A stretch of DNA of 64,000 nt from CBDIDH01 sp965277595 (lineage in GTDB: Bacteria > Planctomycetota > Planctomycetia > Isosphaerales > Isosphaeraceae): positions 868,001-932,000 of the forward strand of contig CBDIDH010000002.1 of assembly GCA_965277595.1 (NCBI GenBank), in the 5' to 3' direction. Below, piece by piece: positions 33,847-43,641 of the stretch; position 1 is the first letter of the stretch; each line of letters starts with the position of its first letter. The position numbers and the translations under genes were made by a program. The notes under the pieces are model-generated. The model was not told the DNA's origin and made no database searches. It was given only the letters and a program-made list of their open reading frames with translations.

Positions 33847-34330
33847 CTTGCCCCATTCGCCGTGACGCGGCGGCCCGCCGAAGTCAACGAGCTCCTCGCC
33901 GGAGTCGTCCCCGTCCGGGCTCGCAAACCGTTCGCATGGGTCGGAAAAATACTAGCCTCAGATTAATCCTATGCGATCCTGATACCGACCCAGCACAAAT
34001 CCCCGAAATTCAAGACGGGCCAGACGTTGCGCGGAGCCTTCGGTTCTCCATAATCTTCTTAGCTGCCTAATTTCCGCGCAGATTGTTGCATACTTGCAAT
34101 GAAATTATGCGGCCTGAAATTTTCCGCGTCGACATTTTTTCGGGCTTGAATCGATTTTTCGGGGCCGTCCTGAACTGGACCTCGACCAGGAACCTGGCTC
34201 TTGAGTGGACTCGGTTCTTACGGGAAGTCTTTTTGAGTGGAGGATCGTGAGCTATTGGTTTCACGGAATCCCACCGATTTGAGGGCCTAGGCAAGGGCCT
34301 TCACGGCTCAGGGAAAGAGGGGGCCTGAAC
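33847..34330. other. Intergenic region, no gene seen
   Basis: A 484-bp gap, AT-richer between about 33945 and 34150. It lies between the divergently transcribed ATP-grasp operon and the sensor-like gene, so it must carry both promoters; I see no clear consensus pair. Short minus-strand frames here are basic and not protein-like. Confidence 0.5.
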
Positions 34331-34879
34331 GTGAAATCGATGACGATGGCCATGAGGCTGGCGATTGGCCTGGCCTGCCTCTCGCTTTATGTCTTCTGGC
34401 TGGCGTTGATGACCGGGGTCTTGCCCGGAAGTCGTGCTTCGCGGAGTGACAGCCACCGGACACTCGCGGAGGCGATTGCCGTACGTTGTGAAAGGGCCGC
34501 CCGGGATGGCGACGACGAGGCGCTTTGCCAAACGGCGCGAACGGCCTTGAAAGACGATGCCGAGTTGCTCACCGCCGAGATCCGCCGCGCGAATGGGTCG
34601 ACGATCGTCCTGGTCGGCCCGGATCGGGGCCAGGCCAAATCGGGCACCTTTGATGAGGATCGTGTCAGCGTCCCGATCCGGATCGGTGAGACGATCTGGG
34701 GGTCGGTCGATTTGCGATTCGGCCAGCACCAAAAGCGGGGACTCTGGCAACTCGCCCATTCACCGGAGATCCGGTTCGTGACCTTCTTCTCCGTGCTCAG
34801 TTTTTGCTTCCAGTTGCTTTACCTCTGGTCGCTTCTGGAGCACGTCGCGGTCGAACCGGCGACCGCCGCGAAGGACTGA
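34331..34879 (+). CDS. Two-TM membrane protein with extracytoplasmic sensor-like domain
   Basis: A 182-residue protein with a TM segment at ~9-30 (LAIGLACLSLYVFWLALMTG), an extracytoplasmic domain of ~110 residues and a second TM segment at ~145-168. This looks like the sensing half of a membrane receptor without an output domain: only ~12 residues follow the second TM. The start is GTG 34331 or the ATG three codons later. It stands 166 bp before the giant surface protein. Function unknown. Confidence 0.6.
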   Translation: MKSMTMAMRLAIGLACLSLYVFWLALMTGVLPGSRASRSDSHRTLAEAIAVRCERAARDGDDEALCQTARTALKDDAELLTAEIRRANGSTIVLVGPDRGQAKSGTFDEDRVSVPIRIGETIWGSVDLRFGQHQKRGLWQLAHSPEIRFVTFFSVLSFCFQLLYLWSLLEHVAVEPATAAKD

Positions 34880-35045
34880 TCGGGGGATTTCGGGCGCAAG
34901 TCGTGGGCGTGTCCTACTGTTGGATTGCGGCCCCGTCGCACGTCTCGAAGGAAGCCGCCGCATCCAGGGCCGGCCGAAGTTGGCCGAGCCTGATCGGATC
35001 GAGCAAGGACTCGCGCGCGCCTTTCGGACCTGACTAGAGGATGGC

Positions 35046-38000
35046 ATGAGCATGCCCCGGCCCCGACAGAACCCGCCCCGCCGTCAATCCCGCCCAAGCT
35101 TGAGCCAGAGCACCCGACGGAGCCTCATGTCACGGAGGCCGGCGGTCGAGCCGCTCGAAGCCCGGGCGCTTCTGGCCAGTCTCGTCGTGAACACGACCGG
35201 CGACGGCAACGACCCGACCGCCATTACCCTCTCGCTTCGCGAGGCGATCGAGGTCTCCAACGGCACGCTCGCCGTCTCGGCCTTGAGCGCCCAGGCCCAG
35301 GCGCAGATCGCCGGAACCTTCACGGCGGGCGTTCCGAACACGATCAACTTCAATATTCCCGGCTCGGGCATTCAGACGATCAGCATCACCGGCCAGCCGC
35401 TCCCGGCGCTCACGGCGCCCGCGGTCATCAACGGCTACTCGCAGCCAAGCGCCTCGACGTCGACCCCGGACAAGACCGAGGTCGACATCAACAATGCCTT
35501 GATCCAGATTGACGGCTCCGCCTTGCCGACTCCGCCGACCGGAACGACCTATGACGGCCTGGCGATCACCACGGCCAATTGTCAGGTTGACGGCCTGATC
35601 GTCACCGGCTTTCACGATGCCGGAATCTCGATCTCCGGGGCCGGATCGCAAGGTAACTGGCTCTGGGGCAACTTCATCGGCGCACTTCCCGACCCGACCA
35701 ACGGCAAGGACTTCGAAGGAACGCCGGCGCTTGGCAACCTCGGCGAGGGGATTCGAATCACGTCGTCGAACAACCGGGTCGGCGGCAACACGCCGGGCCT
35801 GCCCAACGTGATCTCGAACAACGGATTCGCCGGTTCGGGCAATCCGGCGGGCGTCGGACTTCTGATCGACACGGCGGGAGGAACAGGCAACCTCGTCGAA
35901 GGGAACATCATCACCGCGAACGCCGCGCAGGGGGTTTTCATCGCCTCGTCGAACAACACGATCGGCGAGGCCCTGACCGGCGGCGGCAACGTCATCAGCG
36001 GCAACGGCGCCGATGGGATCGAGATCACCGGCGGGTCGAACGTTCAGGGGAACCTTGTCCTCGGCAACTTCATCGGCACCGACCTCGGCACGGTTAACAA
36101 CCTGATCCTCAAGGGATCGATCGCCTATCCGAACCAGGGCGACGGCGTTTTGATCCTCAATTCGCCGCGAAACTTCATCGGCGGAGCGGCCGTGGACTCG
36201 CGGAACATCATCGGCGAGAACGGCGGGGACGGCGTCGCGATCACCGGCGCGGCGTCGACCGGCAATCACGTCCTGAATAACTATCTCGGCTTTAACGTCA
36301 TTAACGGCCTGATCGTCTACCTGCCGAACCGCAACGGTGTCTCGGTCACCGCGCCGGGCAACACGATCGGCGATCCGAGCGGGTCAAGCCCGAACACGAT
36401 CGACGACAATTACAACAATGGCATCCTGATTTCCGGCTCGACCACCTCGGGCAACACGATCGCGGGCAACGTCATCGGCCTCAATCCCGACGGCGGCAGC
36501 GCCTTTCCGAACTCGTTTGACGGTGTCCACATCGACAACGCGCCGAACAACATCATCGGCGGCACAACTTCGGGCGCCCGCAACACGATCTCTTCGAATA
36601 ATAACGGCGTTTACATCATTGGCGCCGGAGCGACGGGCAATCAGGTCGAAGGCAACTTCATCGGTACCGCGGCCGATGGAATTACCGACCTCGGCAACGC
36701 GGTGGATGGCGTCGTTCTCGACAATGCGCCGGGGAATACGATCGGCGGCACGGTCTCGGGCGCGGGCAACGTGATCTCGGGGAACAACCGGGGCGTCCAG
36801 ATCACCGGCGTCGGGTCAACAGGCAACGCGATTGAAGGAAACTTCATCGGCACCGACCTGACCGGGAAGGCCGAGATCACGAACAAGATCGACGGCGTTC
36901 TCGTCACATCGGGCGCCTCGAACAACACGATCGGCGGCCTGTCCGCGGGGGCGGGCAACACGATTGAAGACAACGTCGGCGCCGGGGTCAACGTCGACAG
37001 CGGGACGGGCAATGCAATTTATTCGAACGACATCGCCAACAACACGCAGGCCGGGATCGTTCTGAACCCGGCGAACACCGCGAACAACCTTCAGCCCGCG
37101 CCGGTCCTCAGCCTCGTCACTCCGAATGCCACGTCGACCTTTATCCAGGGAACGCTGAACGCGGCGGCGAACACGAGTTATACGCTTCAGTTCTTCGCCA
37201 GCCCGACGCAGCCGCCTCTCGGTCTGGAGCAAGGCCAGACGCCGCTCTACACGGCAACCTTGACGACCGACAACACGGGCAAGTCGATCATCGCGCAGCA
37301 GGTCCCCCAAGTCGTTCCCTCGGGACAGTGGGTCACGGCGACGGCGACTGATCCAACGGGCAATACCTCGGTCTTCTCGGCCGCCGCGAAGGCGGTTCCG
37401 GTCGGCGTTCAGTTCAGCGCGGCAACGTATTCCGTGAGCGAGTCGGGCGGCTCGGCCTTGATCACGGTGACGCGCAACGGCGATTCGAACGGGACGGACT
37501 CGGTCAGCTACTCGATCGGCGGCGGATCGGGCGTCGCGGGAACGGATTATCTGCCCGCCTCGGGAACCCTGACCTTTAGCCCGAACGTCAGCAGCCAGAC
37601 GTTCATGGTTCCGGTGATCGACGCGAAGAAGGTCGGCGGTTCGGTAACGGTCAACCTCACGCTCTCGAACCCGACGAACGTGGCGACGCTCGGAAACCCG
37701 TCGGTCTCGACACTGACGATCCTTGACGACGACAAGGCGACGGTTCAGCTTGGCGCCTCGGCCGCGGCCGTGAACGAGAACGCCGGGGGTGTCCAGTTCA
37801 CCGTGACCCGGAACTCGCCCGTCGGCACGGCGACCGTTCAGTACGCCACGGCCGACGGCACCGCGCATGCCGGAGTCAACTTCACGGCCAGCTCGGGAAC
37901 CGTCACGTTCCAGCCCGGCCAGACGAGTCAGACGATCACCGTGCCGGTTCTTGACGACGGCGTCGTGACCGGTCCCTTGAAGTTCAGCCTGGCCCTGAGC

Positions 38001-41000
38001 AACCCGGTCAACAGCGTTCTCGGGCCGCCAGCATCGGAAACCGTGACGGTGATCAACACGGATTCGGCCGGTGGAACCGGATCGTACTCGCTCTCGATCG
38101 TCGTGAACACGACGGCCGACACGGCCGACCCGACCGGCGGGAACACCCTTTCACTCCGCGAGGCGATCGCGCTTTCTGACGGCACGCTGCCACTCTCGGC
38201 CCTGACCTACGCCGAGCGCGCGCTGGTGACCGTCTCGCCGATCTTGCCGACGACCGGCAACTCGTCTCCCGTGCCGAACACGATCAACTTCGCCTTGCCT
38301 GGCTCGGGCATCCAGACGATTCAGGTCAGCACACCCTTGCCGGCAATCACCGCGCCGGTGCTCATCAACGGATACACTCAGCCCGGGTCGTCGACCAGCC
38401 CGACGGACAAGACCGAGGTGGACCTGAACAATCCGCTCGTTCGGATTGACGGCTCCGCCTTGCCGACCCCGCCGACGAACGTTTATGACGATGGCCTGGC
38501 CATCACCACGTCGAATTGCGAGGTCAGCGGCCTGATCATCACCGGCTTTCACGATGCCGGAATCTCGATCTCCGGGGCCGGTTCACAAGGCAACTGGCTC
38601 TGGGGCAACTTCCTCGGCGCCTTGCCCGACACGACCAGCGGCAAGAACTTCGAGGTTGCCCCGTCGGTTGCCGCGGGCCTGGCCCTGCCGCAGATCGGCA
38701 ACCAGGGCGAAGGCATTCGAATCACGTCGTCGAACAACCGGGTCGGCGGCGACACCCCCGGCCTGCCCAACGTCATGGCCAATAACGGCTACGACGCCGC
38801 GGGCAACTCCGCCTTTGGCGTCGGCCTCTTGCTCGACGGCCTGGGCGCGACCGGAAACCTGATCCAAGGGAACGTCGTTGTCAACAACGCCGATCAGGGG
38901 ATCTTGATCCATTCGTCGAACAACACGATCGGCGAGGCCCTGACCGGCGGCGGCAACGTCATCAGCGGCAATGGCGGCGCGGGGGTTGAGATCACCGACC
39001 CGACCGGCGGGTCGAACGTCCAGGGCAACCAGCTCCTCGGCAACTTCATCGGCACCGACCTGGGAAGCGCCGACGGCAGTATCGTCAAGGGAACGCTTCG
39101 CCTTCCGAACAAGGCCCAGGGCGTGCTGATTCTCAACTCGCCCAAGAACACGATCGGCGGCTACGCGGCGAACGCCCGCAACGTCATCGGCATGAACCTG
39201 CTCGACGGGGTCGAGATCGACGGCGCCACGTCGACCGGCAACCGCCTCTTGAGCAACTACATCGGGTTCAACGTCGTCAGCGGCGTGATTGCTCTCTTGC
39301 CGAACCAGAACGGCGTCTCGATCACCGCGCCGGGCAATTTCGTGGGTGACAGCAGCGGCAACGGCGGCAACACGATCTCGAACAACCGCAACCAGGGCGT
39401 TCTTCTGCTCGGCGCCGGGGCCTCGGGCAACACGATCGCGGGCAACGTCATCGGCCTCAATCCCGACGGCGGCAGCGCCTTCCCGAACGCCTTCAACGGG
39501 ATTTACATCGACAACGCGCCGAACAACATCATCGGCGGCACGGCGCAAGGGGCTCGGAACACGATCTCGTCGAACAACAACGGCGTGTACATCCTCGGCG
39601 CCGGGTCGACCGGCAACCTCGTGCTAGGCAACTTCATCGGCACGGCAACTGACGGCGTGACCGACCTGGGCAACGCGGTGGACGGTGTTGTCCTCGACAA
39701 CGCCCCTCTGAACACGATCGGCGGCACGGCCACAGGCGCGGCCAACGTGATCTCGGGGAATAACCGGGGCGTCCGGATCACCGGCGTCGGGTCATCGGGC
39801 GATTTGATCGAAGGCAACTTCATCGGCACCGACCTCACCGCCAAGGTCGTCCTGGCGAACAAGATCGACGGCGTTCTCGTCACATCGGGCGCCTCGAACA
39901 ACACGATCGGCGGCACGGCCTCGGGTGCGGGGAATACGATCGCCTACAACGCCGGCGAAGGGGTGAATATCGACTCGGGCACGGGCAACGCCATCCTCTC
40001 GAACGCAATTTATACGAACAACGCCCCCGGCGGAATCGCGCTGAACGCCGCGACCTCCGCAAATAAGCTCCAGGCCGCGCCGGTCCTCTCGGCGGTGATC
40101 TCGGACGGCACCAACGGCACGGTGCAAGGGACGCTCACCGCGGAGCCGAACGCGACGTACACCCTTCAATTCTTCTCCAGCGACAGCAAGGACCCATCGG
40201 GGTTCGGCCAGGGCCAGACCTTCCTCTTCTCGGCGACCCTGACGAGTGACGCCACCGGCAAGCTGTCGTTCACGCTCGGCCTGCCGACGGGAATCAAGTC
40301 GGGCCAGTGGATCACGGCGACGGCGACGGACATCACGGGCAACACCTCGGCCTTCTCGAATGCCTTGCTCGCCGTGCCAGTCTCGTTCCAGCTTGGAGCG
40401 GCCTCGTACACGACCACCGAGTCGGCCGGCGTGGTCGCCATCACGGTCACGCGAACGGGCGGGCAGGGGGGTGGCGTCGCGGTCAGCTTCAACGTCAGTG
40501 GCGGATCGGCCACGGCGGGCGTCGATTACACCCCGGTCAACGGCACGCTCTATTTCAACCCCGGCGATCCCGCGACGAAGACCTTCACGATCCCGATCCT
40601 CGACGCCGCCAAGGTCGGCGGGTCGGTCAACGTCGGTATCGCTCTCGGCAGTCCGACCAATGGCGCCACGCTCGGCTCGCCCGCCGGGGCCATGTTGACG
40701 ATCCAGGACAGCGACCAGCCGGCCGTCAGCCTCGCCCCCGGCCCGTACAACTTCAGCGGACCCGGCGTCGCCTATTTCTCGGTGATCCGCAACACTCCGA
40801 ACGGAACCGCGACGGTCCATTACACGACCTCCGACGGCACCGCGCTGGCCGGTGTTAACTACGTCCCGACCTCGGGAACACTCACCTTCAGCCCCGGCCA
40901 GACCTCGGCGACGGTTCCGGTCACGATCCTTGACGACAACCAGTTCCATGCCGCCCCGCTCTCGTTCAGCCTGGCTCTCAGCCAGGCCAGCGGCGCCGCG

Positions 41001-42059
41001 ATCAGCCCGATCGCCAGCGTGACCGCGACCGACGCGACCCCGAACGCTCCGGGTGCCTTCCAGATCGCGACGGCGTCCACCATCGCCCCCCCCGGCTCAA
41101 GCTTCGCCGCGGTGACGATCATCCGAACCGGCGGCAAGACAGGCACGGTGACCGTCGCCTACGCAACCGGCGGCGGCACGGCCCGACCCGGAATCGATTA
41201 CTCGGCGATCTCGGGAACGCTCACGTTCGGACCGGGCGAGACCTCGAAGGTCGTCAACGTCCCCGTCTTCAACACGACCGTTCCCGGCACGAGCCCGAAC
41301 TTTCTCTTCGGCCTCGGCAGCCCGACCAACGGCGCAACCCTCGGCGCCGTCTCGAAGACGACCGTGACAATCCTTCACCCCGTCAGTCCGACCTTACCCG
41401 TCAGCAACGCCTCGCCAACGGTCGCCGGCATTCTTCCCGTGGCGGGGGCAAGCGGTTTCCATAGTCTGGTCATCACCTTCAACAAGCCGATGAACGCGAT
41501 CCGGGCGTCGACCTTGACCTATTACGCACTCACGCTCAACGGCCAGGCGATCCCGATCGGTCGAGCCGTTTACAACCCGACGACCTATCAGGTCACGCTC
41601 GCGCTGGGCGCAACGGTTCCGTTTGGGGTCTTCCCACGGATCGACATCCGCAACCTGGCCGACGCCTCGGGCCGACTCCTCGACGGCTCGGGCACCGGCC
41701 TCAACCCCGGCTCGCCCTATTCCGCCTTGATCGGTGAGGGCCGACAGCTTGTTTACACCGATCGATCGGGCGACGCCGTGAACCTGACGCTTTCCGGCCC
41801 CGGCTATCTCGACCTGATACGCAGCCTCAACGGCGAGGCCTTGAGCCTCCGCTTCGTCGGCACCCAGGCGAACGTCAGCACACTCACCGGCGCCGTGGTC
41901 GCTCGTCCTGGCTCGGCCGGAACCACGAGCATTCCCTCGATCTCCGGCGCCTCGGGCGTGAAGATCCGGCTCGCCTCTCCCCCCTTCTACCTCGGCGGAA
42001 TCACCGCCAGCGCCGTCGATGCACTCGCCGTCAGCGGCTCATTGAAGGCACGATCCTGA
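35046..42059 (+). CDS. Giant exported beta-helix/Calx-beta surface protein
   Basis: A 2337-residue protein. The N-terminus has a LEPR-XLL-like motif (VEPLEARALLA, ~36-46), as in many planctomycete exported proteins. Two right-handed parallel beta-helix blocks, each made of NTIGG / GNVISGN / GNFIGTD-type turns, start at residues ~47 and ~1019. They are followed by two (786-1005) and three (1780-2110) Calx-beta domains. An Ig-like domain with FNKPMNAIRA (~2120-2240) and a short C-terminal domain end the protein. The two halves are a direct duplication with an offset of ~972 residues (~2.9 kb), still strongly similar at DNA level. It is probably a cell-surface adhesin or carbohydrate-binding protein. 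Confidence 0.88.
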   Translation: MSMPRPRQNPPRRQSRPSLSQSTRRSLMSRRPAVEPLEARALLASLVVNTTGDGNDPTAITLSLREAIEVSNGTLAVSALSAQAQAQIAGTFTAGVPNTINFNIPGSGIQTISITGQPLPALTAPAVINGYSQPSASTSTPDKTEVDINNALIQIDGSALPTPPTGTTYDGLAITTANCQVDGLIVTGFHDAGISISGAGSQGNWLWGNFIGALPDPTNGKDFEGTPALGNLGEGIRITSSNNRVGGNTPGLPNVISNNGFAGSGNPAGVGLLIDTAGGTGNLVEGNIITANAAQGVFIASSNNTIGEALTGGGNVISGNGADGIEITGGSNVQGNLVLGNFIGTDLGTVNNLILKGSIAYPNQGDGVLILNSPRNFIGGAAVDSRNIIGENGGDGVAITGAASTGNHVLNNYLGFNVINGLIVYLPNRNGVSVTAPGNTIGDPSGSSPNTIDDNYNNGILISGSTTSGNTIAGNVIGLNPDGGSAFPNSFDGVHIDNAPNNIIGGTTSGARNTISSNNNGVYIIGAGATGNQVEGNFIGTAADGITDLGNAVDGVVLDNAPGNTIGGTVSGAGNVISGNNRGVQITGVGSTGNAIEGNFIGTDLTGKAEITNKIDGVLVTSGASNNTIGGLSAGAGNTIEDNVGAGVNVDSGTGNAIYSNDIANNTQAGIVLNPANTANNLQPAPVLSLVTPNATSTFIQGTLNAAANTSYTLQFFASPTQPPLGLEQGQTPLYTATLTTDNTGKSIIAQQVPQVVPSGQWVTATATDPTGNTSVFSAAAKAVPVGVQFSAATYSVSESGGSALITVTRNGDSNGTDSVSYSIGGGSGVAGTDYLPASGTLTFSPNVSSQTFMVPVIDAKKVGGSVTVNLTLSNPTNVATLGNPSVSTLTILDDDKATVQLGASAAAVNENAGGVQFTVTRNSPVGTATVQYATADGTAHAGVNFTASSGTVTFQPGQTSQTITVPVLDDGVVTGPLKFSLALSNPVNSVLGPPASETVTVINTDSAGGTGSYSLSIVVNTTADTADPTGGNTLSLREAIALSDGTLPLSALTYAERALVTVSPILPTTGNSSPVPNTINFALPGSGIQTIQVSTPLPAITAPVLINGYTQPGSSTSPTDKTEVDLNNPLVRIDGSALPTPPTNVYDDGLAITTSNCEVSGLIITGFHDAGISISGAGSQGNWLWGNFLGALPDTTSGKNFEVAPSVAAGLALPQIGNQGEGIRITSSNNRVGGDTPGLPNVMANNGYDAAGNSAFGVGLLLDGLGATGNLIQGNVVVNNADQGILIHSSNNTIGEALTGGGNVISGNGGAGVEITDPTGGSNVQGNQLLGNFIGTDLGSADGSIVKGTLRLPNKAQGVLILNSPKNTIGGYAANARNVIGMNLLDGVEIDGATSTGNRLLSNYIGFNVVSGVIALLPNQNGVSITAPGNFVGDSSGNGGNTISNNRNQGVLLLGAGASGNTIAGNVIGLNPDGGSAFPNAFNGIYIDNAPNNIIGGTAQGARNTISSNNNGVYILGAGSTGNLVLGNFIGTATDGVTDLGNAVDGVVLDNAPLNTIGGTATGAANVISGNNRGVRITGVGSSGDLIEGNFIGTDLTAKVVLANKIDGVLVTSGASNNTIGGTASGAGNTIAYNAGEGVNIDSGTGNAILSNAIYTNNAPGGIALNAATSANKLQAAPVLSAVISDGTNGTVQGTLTAEPNATYTLQFFSSDSKDPSGFGQGQTFLFSATLTSDATGKLSFTLGLPTGIKSGQWITATATDITGNTSAFSNALLAVPVSFQLGAASYTTTESAGVVAITVTRTGGQGGGVAVSFNVSGGSATAGVDYTPVNGTLYFNPGDPATKTFTIPILDAAKVGGSVNVGIALGSPTNGATLGSPAGAMLTIQDSDQPAVSLAPGPYNFSGPGVAYFSVIRNTPNGTATVHYTTSDGTALAGVNYVPTSGTLTFSPGQTSATVPVTILDDNQFHAAPLSFSLALSQASGAAISPIASVTATDATPNAPGAFQIATASTIAPPGSSFAAVTIIRTGGKTGTVTVAYATGGGTARPGIDYSAISGTLTFGPGETSKVVNVPVFNTTVPGTSPNFLFGLGSPTNGATLGAVSKTTVTILHPVSPTLPVSNASPTVAGILPVAGASGFHSLVITFNKPMNAIRASTLTYYALTLNGQAIPIGRAVYNPTTYQVTLALGATVPFGVFPRIDIRNLADASGRLLDGSGTGLNPGSPYSALIGEGRQLVYTDRSGDAVNLTLSGPGYLDLIRSLNGEALSLRFVGTQANVSTLTGAVVARPGSAGTTSIPSISGASGVKIRLASPPFYLGGITASAVDALAVSGSLKARS

Positions 42060-42071
42060 GCCTTTACATTG

Positions 42072-42107
42072 ACCGATGGCCGATCCAAATTCCGATCGGC
42101 CATCGGT
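42072..42107. terminator. Perfect 14-bp hairpin between convergent genes
   Basis: ACCGATGGCCGATC (42072-42085) and GATCGGCCATCGGT (42094-42107) pair perfectly across an 8-base loop in the gap between two convergent genes. The CCGATGGCC core resembles the intergenic repeat family. It is a likely bidirectional terminator. Confidence 0.6.
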
Positions 42108-42133
42108 GCGTCTTCAATGCCCGGTCATCGACC

Positions 42134-42709
42134 CTAAACCACCGCTGACCCCGCCTTGAAGGTGATGCTGATCGTCCCCGTCTGGCTGAGACTGGCCACC
42201 GACGCGCCCGACGTCGTCTTGAGGACATGAAACTTCACGGCGATCTTGCCAGTGCCGGATTGAACGTTGGCAAACGCCCCGGTTCCGCCCGTGATCGTGA
42301 AGCCGAGCGTGCTCGGCAGTGGCGTGAACCCGGCCTGGAGCGGTCCGGTCACGTTCAGCGTGAGCGATCCTCGCGTCGTGAAGATCGTCAATGTCCCGCT
42401 CGTCCTCCCCTGGGCAATGAATCCTGGCGTGGTGAGGTCGCCCGAGACACCCACAACGGCCCCGCCCGAGGTCTTGCCGGTCGTGAAGATGTGATACGTC
42501 GTACCCGTGTCAGGGTTCGCCTTCGTCGTGTAAAAGAGACCCTTCGTGGTGGCGTTGAGCGCGACCTGCGTGACCGCCGCATGCGCGACGAGCGCCGGGG
42601 CCTGTCTCAGGCCCATTGTCGGAATTCCCGAGAGAAGCGTCTTCGATTCGAGCGATTCGACCTGGAGCGTCCGCGTGCGTCGTTGCGTTCTCACGAATGT
42701 CATCTCCAA
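42134..42709 (-). CDS. Small exported protein with LEPR-XLL-like motif
   Basis: A 191-residue protein whose N-terminus (RTRTLQVESLESKTLLSG) carries the same LEPR-XLL-like motif as the neighbouring giant protein. The rest is Thr/Gly-rich and predicted to be all beta, with GGTGAFANVQSGTGKIAVKF typical of lipocalin/allene-oxide-cyclase-like or similar barrels. It probably lies outside the cell. It is convergent with the giant gene. The molecular role is unknown. Confidence 0.65.
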   Translation of the reverse strand: MEMTFVRTQRRTRTLQVESLESKTLLSGIPTMGLRQAPALVAHAAVTQVALNATTKGLFYTTKANPDTGTTYHIFTTGKTSGGAVVGVSGDLTTPGFIAQGRTSGTLTIFTTRGSLTLNVTGPLQAGFTPLPSTLGFTITGGTGAFANVQSGTGKIAVKFHVLKTTSGASVASLSQTGTISITFKAGSAVV

Positions 42710-42947
42710 AATTCTGGAAGGTCGCGGTTCACGCTGATCTGTCGCGAGCCAACGACCCGGGGGGTTCCTCTGTACAAGGCGTCTCCATTCCCATTATGAA
42801 CGCCTTGCGTGAATCGAATCGAAATTTCTTCTCCCTCGCTGACAGGGTTCTTCAACCCATTTCGAAAACGAGATCGGCCACCGTTTCGATGCCGACATAG
42901 GGCATCGAGCGGAGGCCGTCACGACCGTCCATTGTCCGAGCACTCGA

Positions 42948-43406
42948 TCAGGCCCCGGGGTTCTGACGCCCCGGCCGCGATGACCCTCCCCGCGTTCCTC
43001 GGGCCGAGACCCTTACCGCGGGTGAACTGGAGTTGCCTTGATGTCTCTCGGGGATGAGCCGGAGCGCGGCCGTCCGCCATCGCGTCGACGCAGCGCGGGC
43101 CTTGGTCGGCGACAAACAGAAGGCCAGGGCCAGCCAGCTCTCGGTCAGGTTCCAGCTCAACGCATATTCGCGGCGGAGGACGCGAACCATCCAGAGGCCC
43201 GCACCCGTCGCCAGGGCGACCGGCGTCAGAACCGCGGCCCGTCCCGCTCCGAACTGAGCCGCCATCGCGGCCAGAGGCGCCGCAATCGCAACGACGAGCA
43301 AAAGCCCAAGATCCCGCGCCTCGCGCCAGTCAACCCGCCGCGATCCCGATCCCGACCGACCCGCAACCAACCCGTGCAAGCCGCTTCCGCCTCCGTTGTG
43401 ATCCAT
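42948..43406 (-). CDS. Small two-TM membrane protein
   Basis: A 152-residue protein from ATG 43406 (GGGGGAG about a dozen bases upstream; a TTG nine codons earlier is possible). Two hydrophobic segments (LGLLLVVAIAAPLAAMAAQF and AVLTPVALATGAGLWMVRV) are followed by a basic, Ser/Gly-rich tail. No family recognised. The weak tail composition leaves some doubt that the whole frame is translated. Confidence 0.45.
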   Translation of the reverse strand: MDHNGGGSGLHGLVAGRSGSGSRRVDWREARDLGLLLVVAIAAPLAAMAAQFGAGRAAVLTPVALATGAGLWMVRVLRREYALSWNLTESWLALAFCLSPTKARAASTRWRTAALRLIPERHQGNSSSPAVRVSARGTRGGSSRPGRQNPGA

Positions 43407-43641
43407 GATCCTTGCTCCCCCAACCTTCGACAACGGGGCCGAATGACCGGCACGACGACCGGATCTCTATCCCGAGCCTAGGTCGCACCCGACCCGATTC
43501 CCGCCGTGTTGACCGGAATCAACCGCAACCGGCGCGACCCTTTGTCGAAGTCGGGGTGTCGAGTACCTCCGACCAGGGTATCTTCGGACGGCCGCAGCCT
43601 CGGGAAGGCCGCCTGTCTTGACCTCAGAGAGGAGTTTTCTG

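Noticed and set aside
35400..40000. Short regularly spaced DNA repeats suggesting a CRISPR array
   Set aside because: They encode the NTIGG/GNFIGT turns of a beta-helix in one continuous reading frame; spacing is codon-based and there are no conserved spacers or cas genes.
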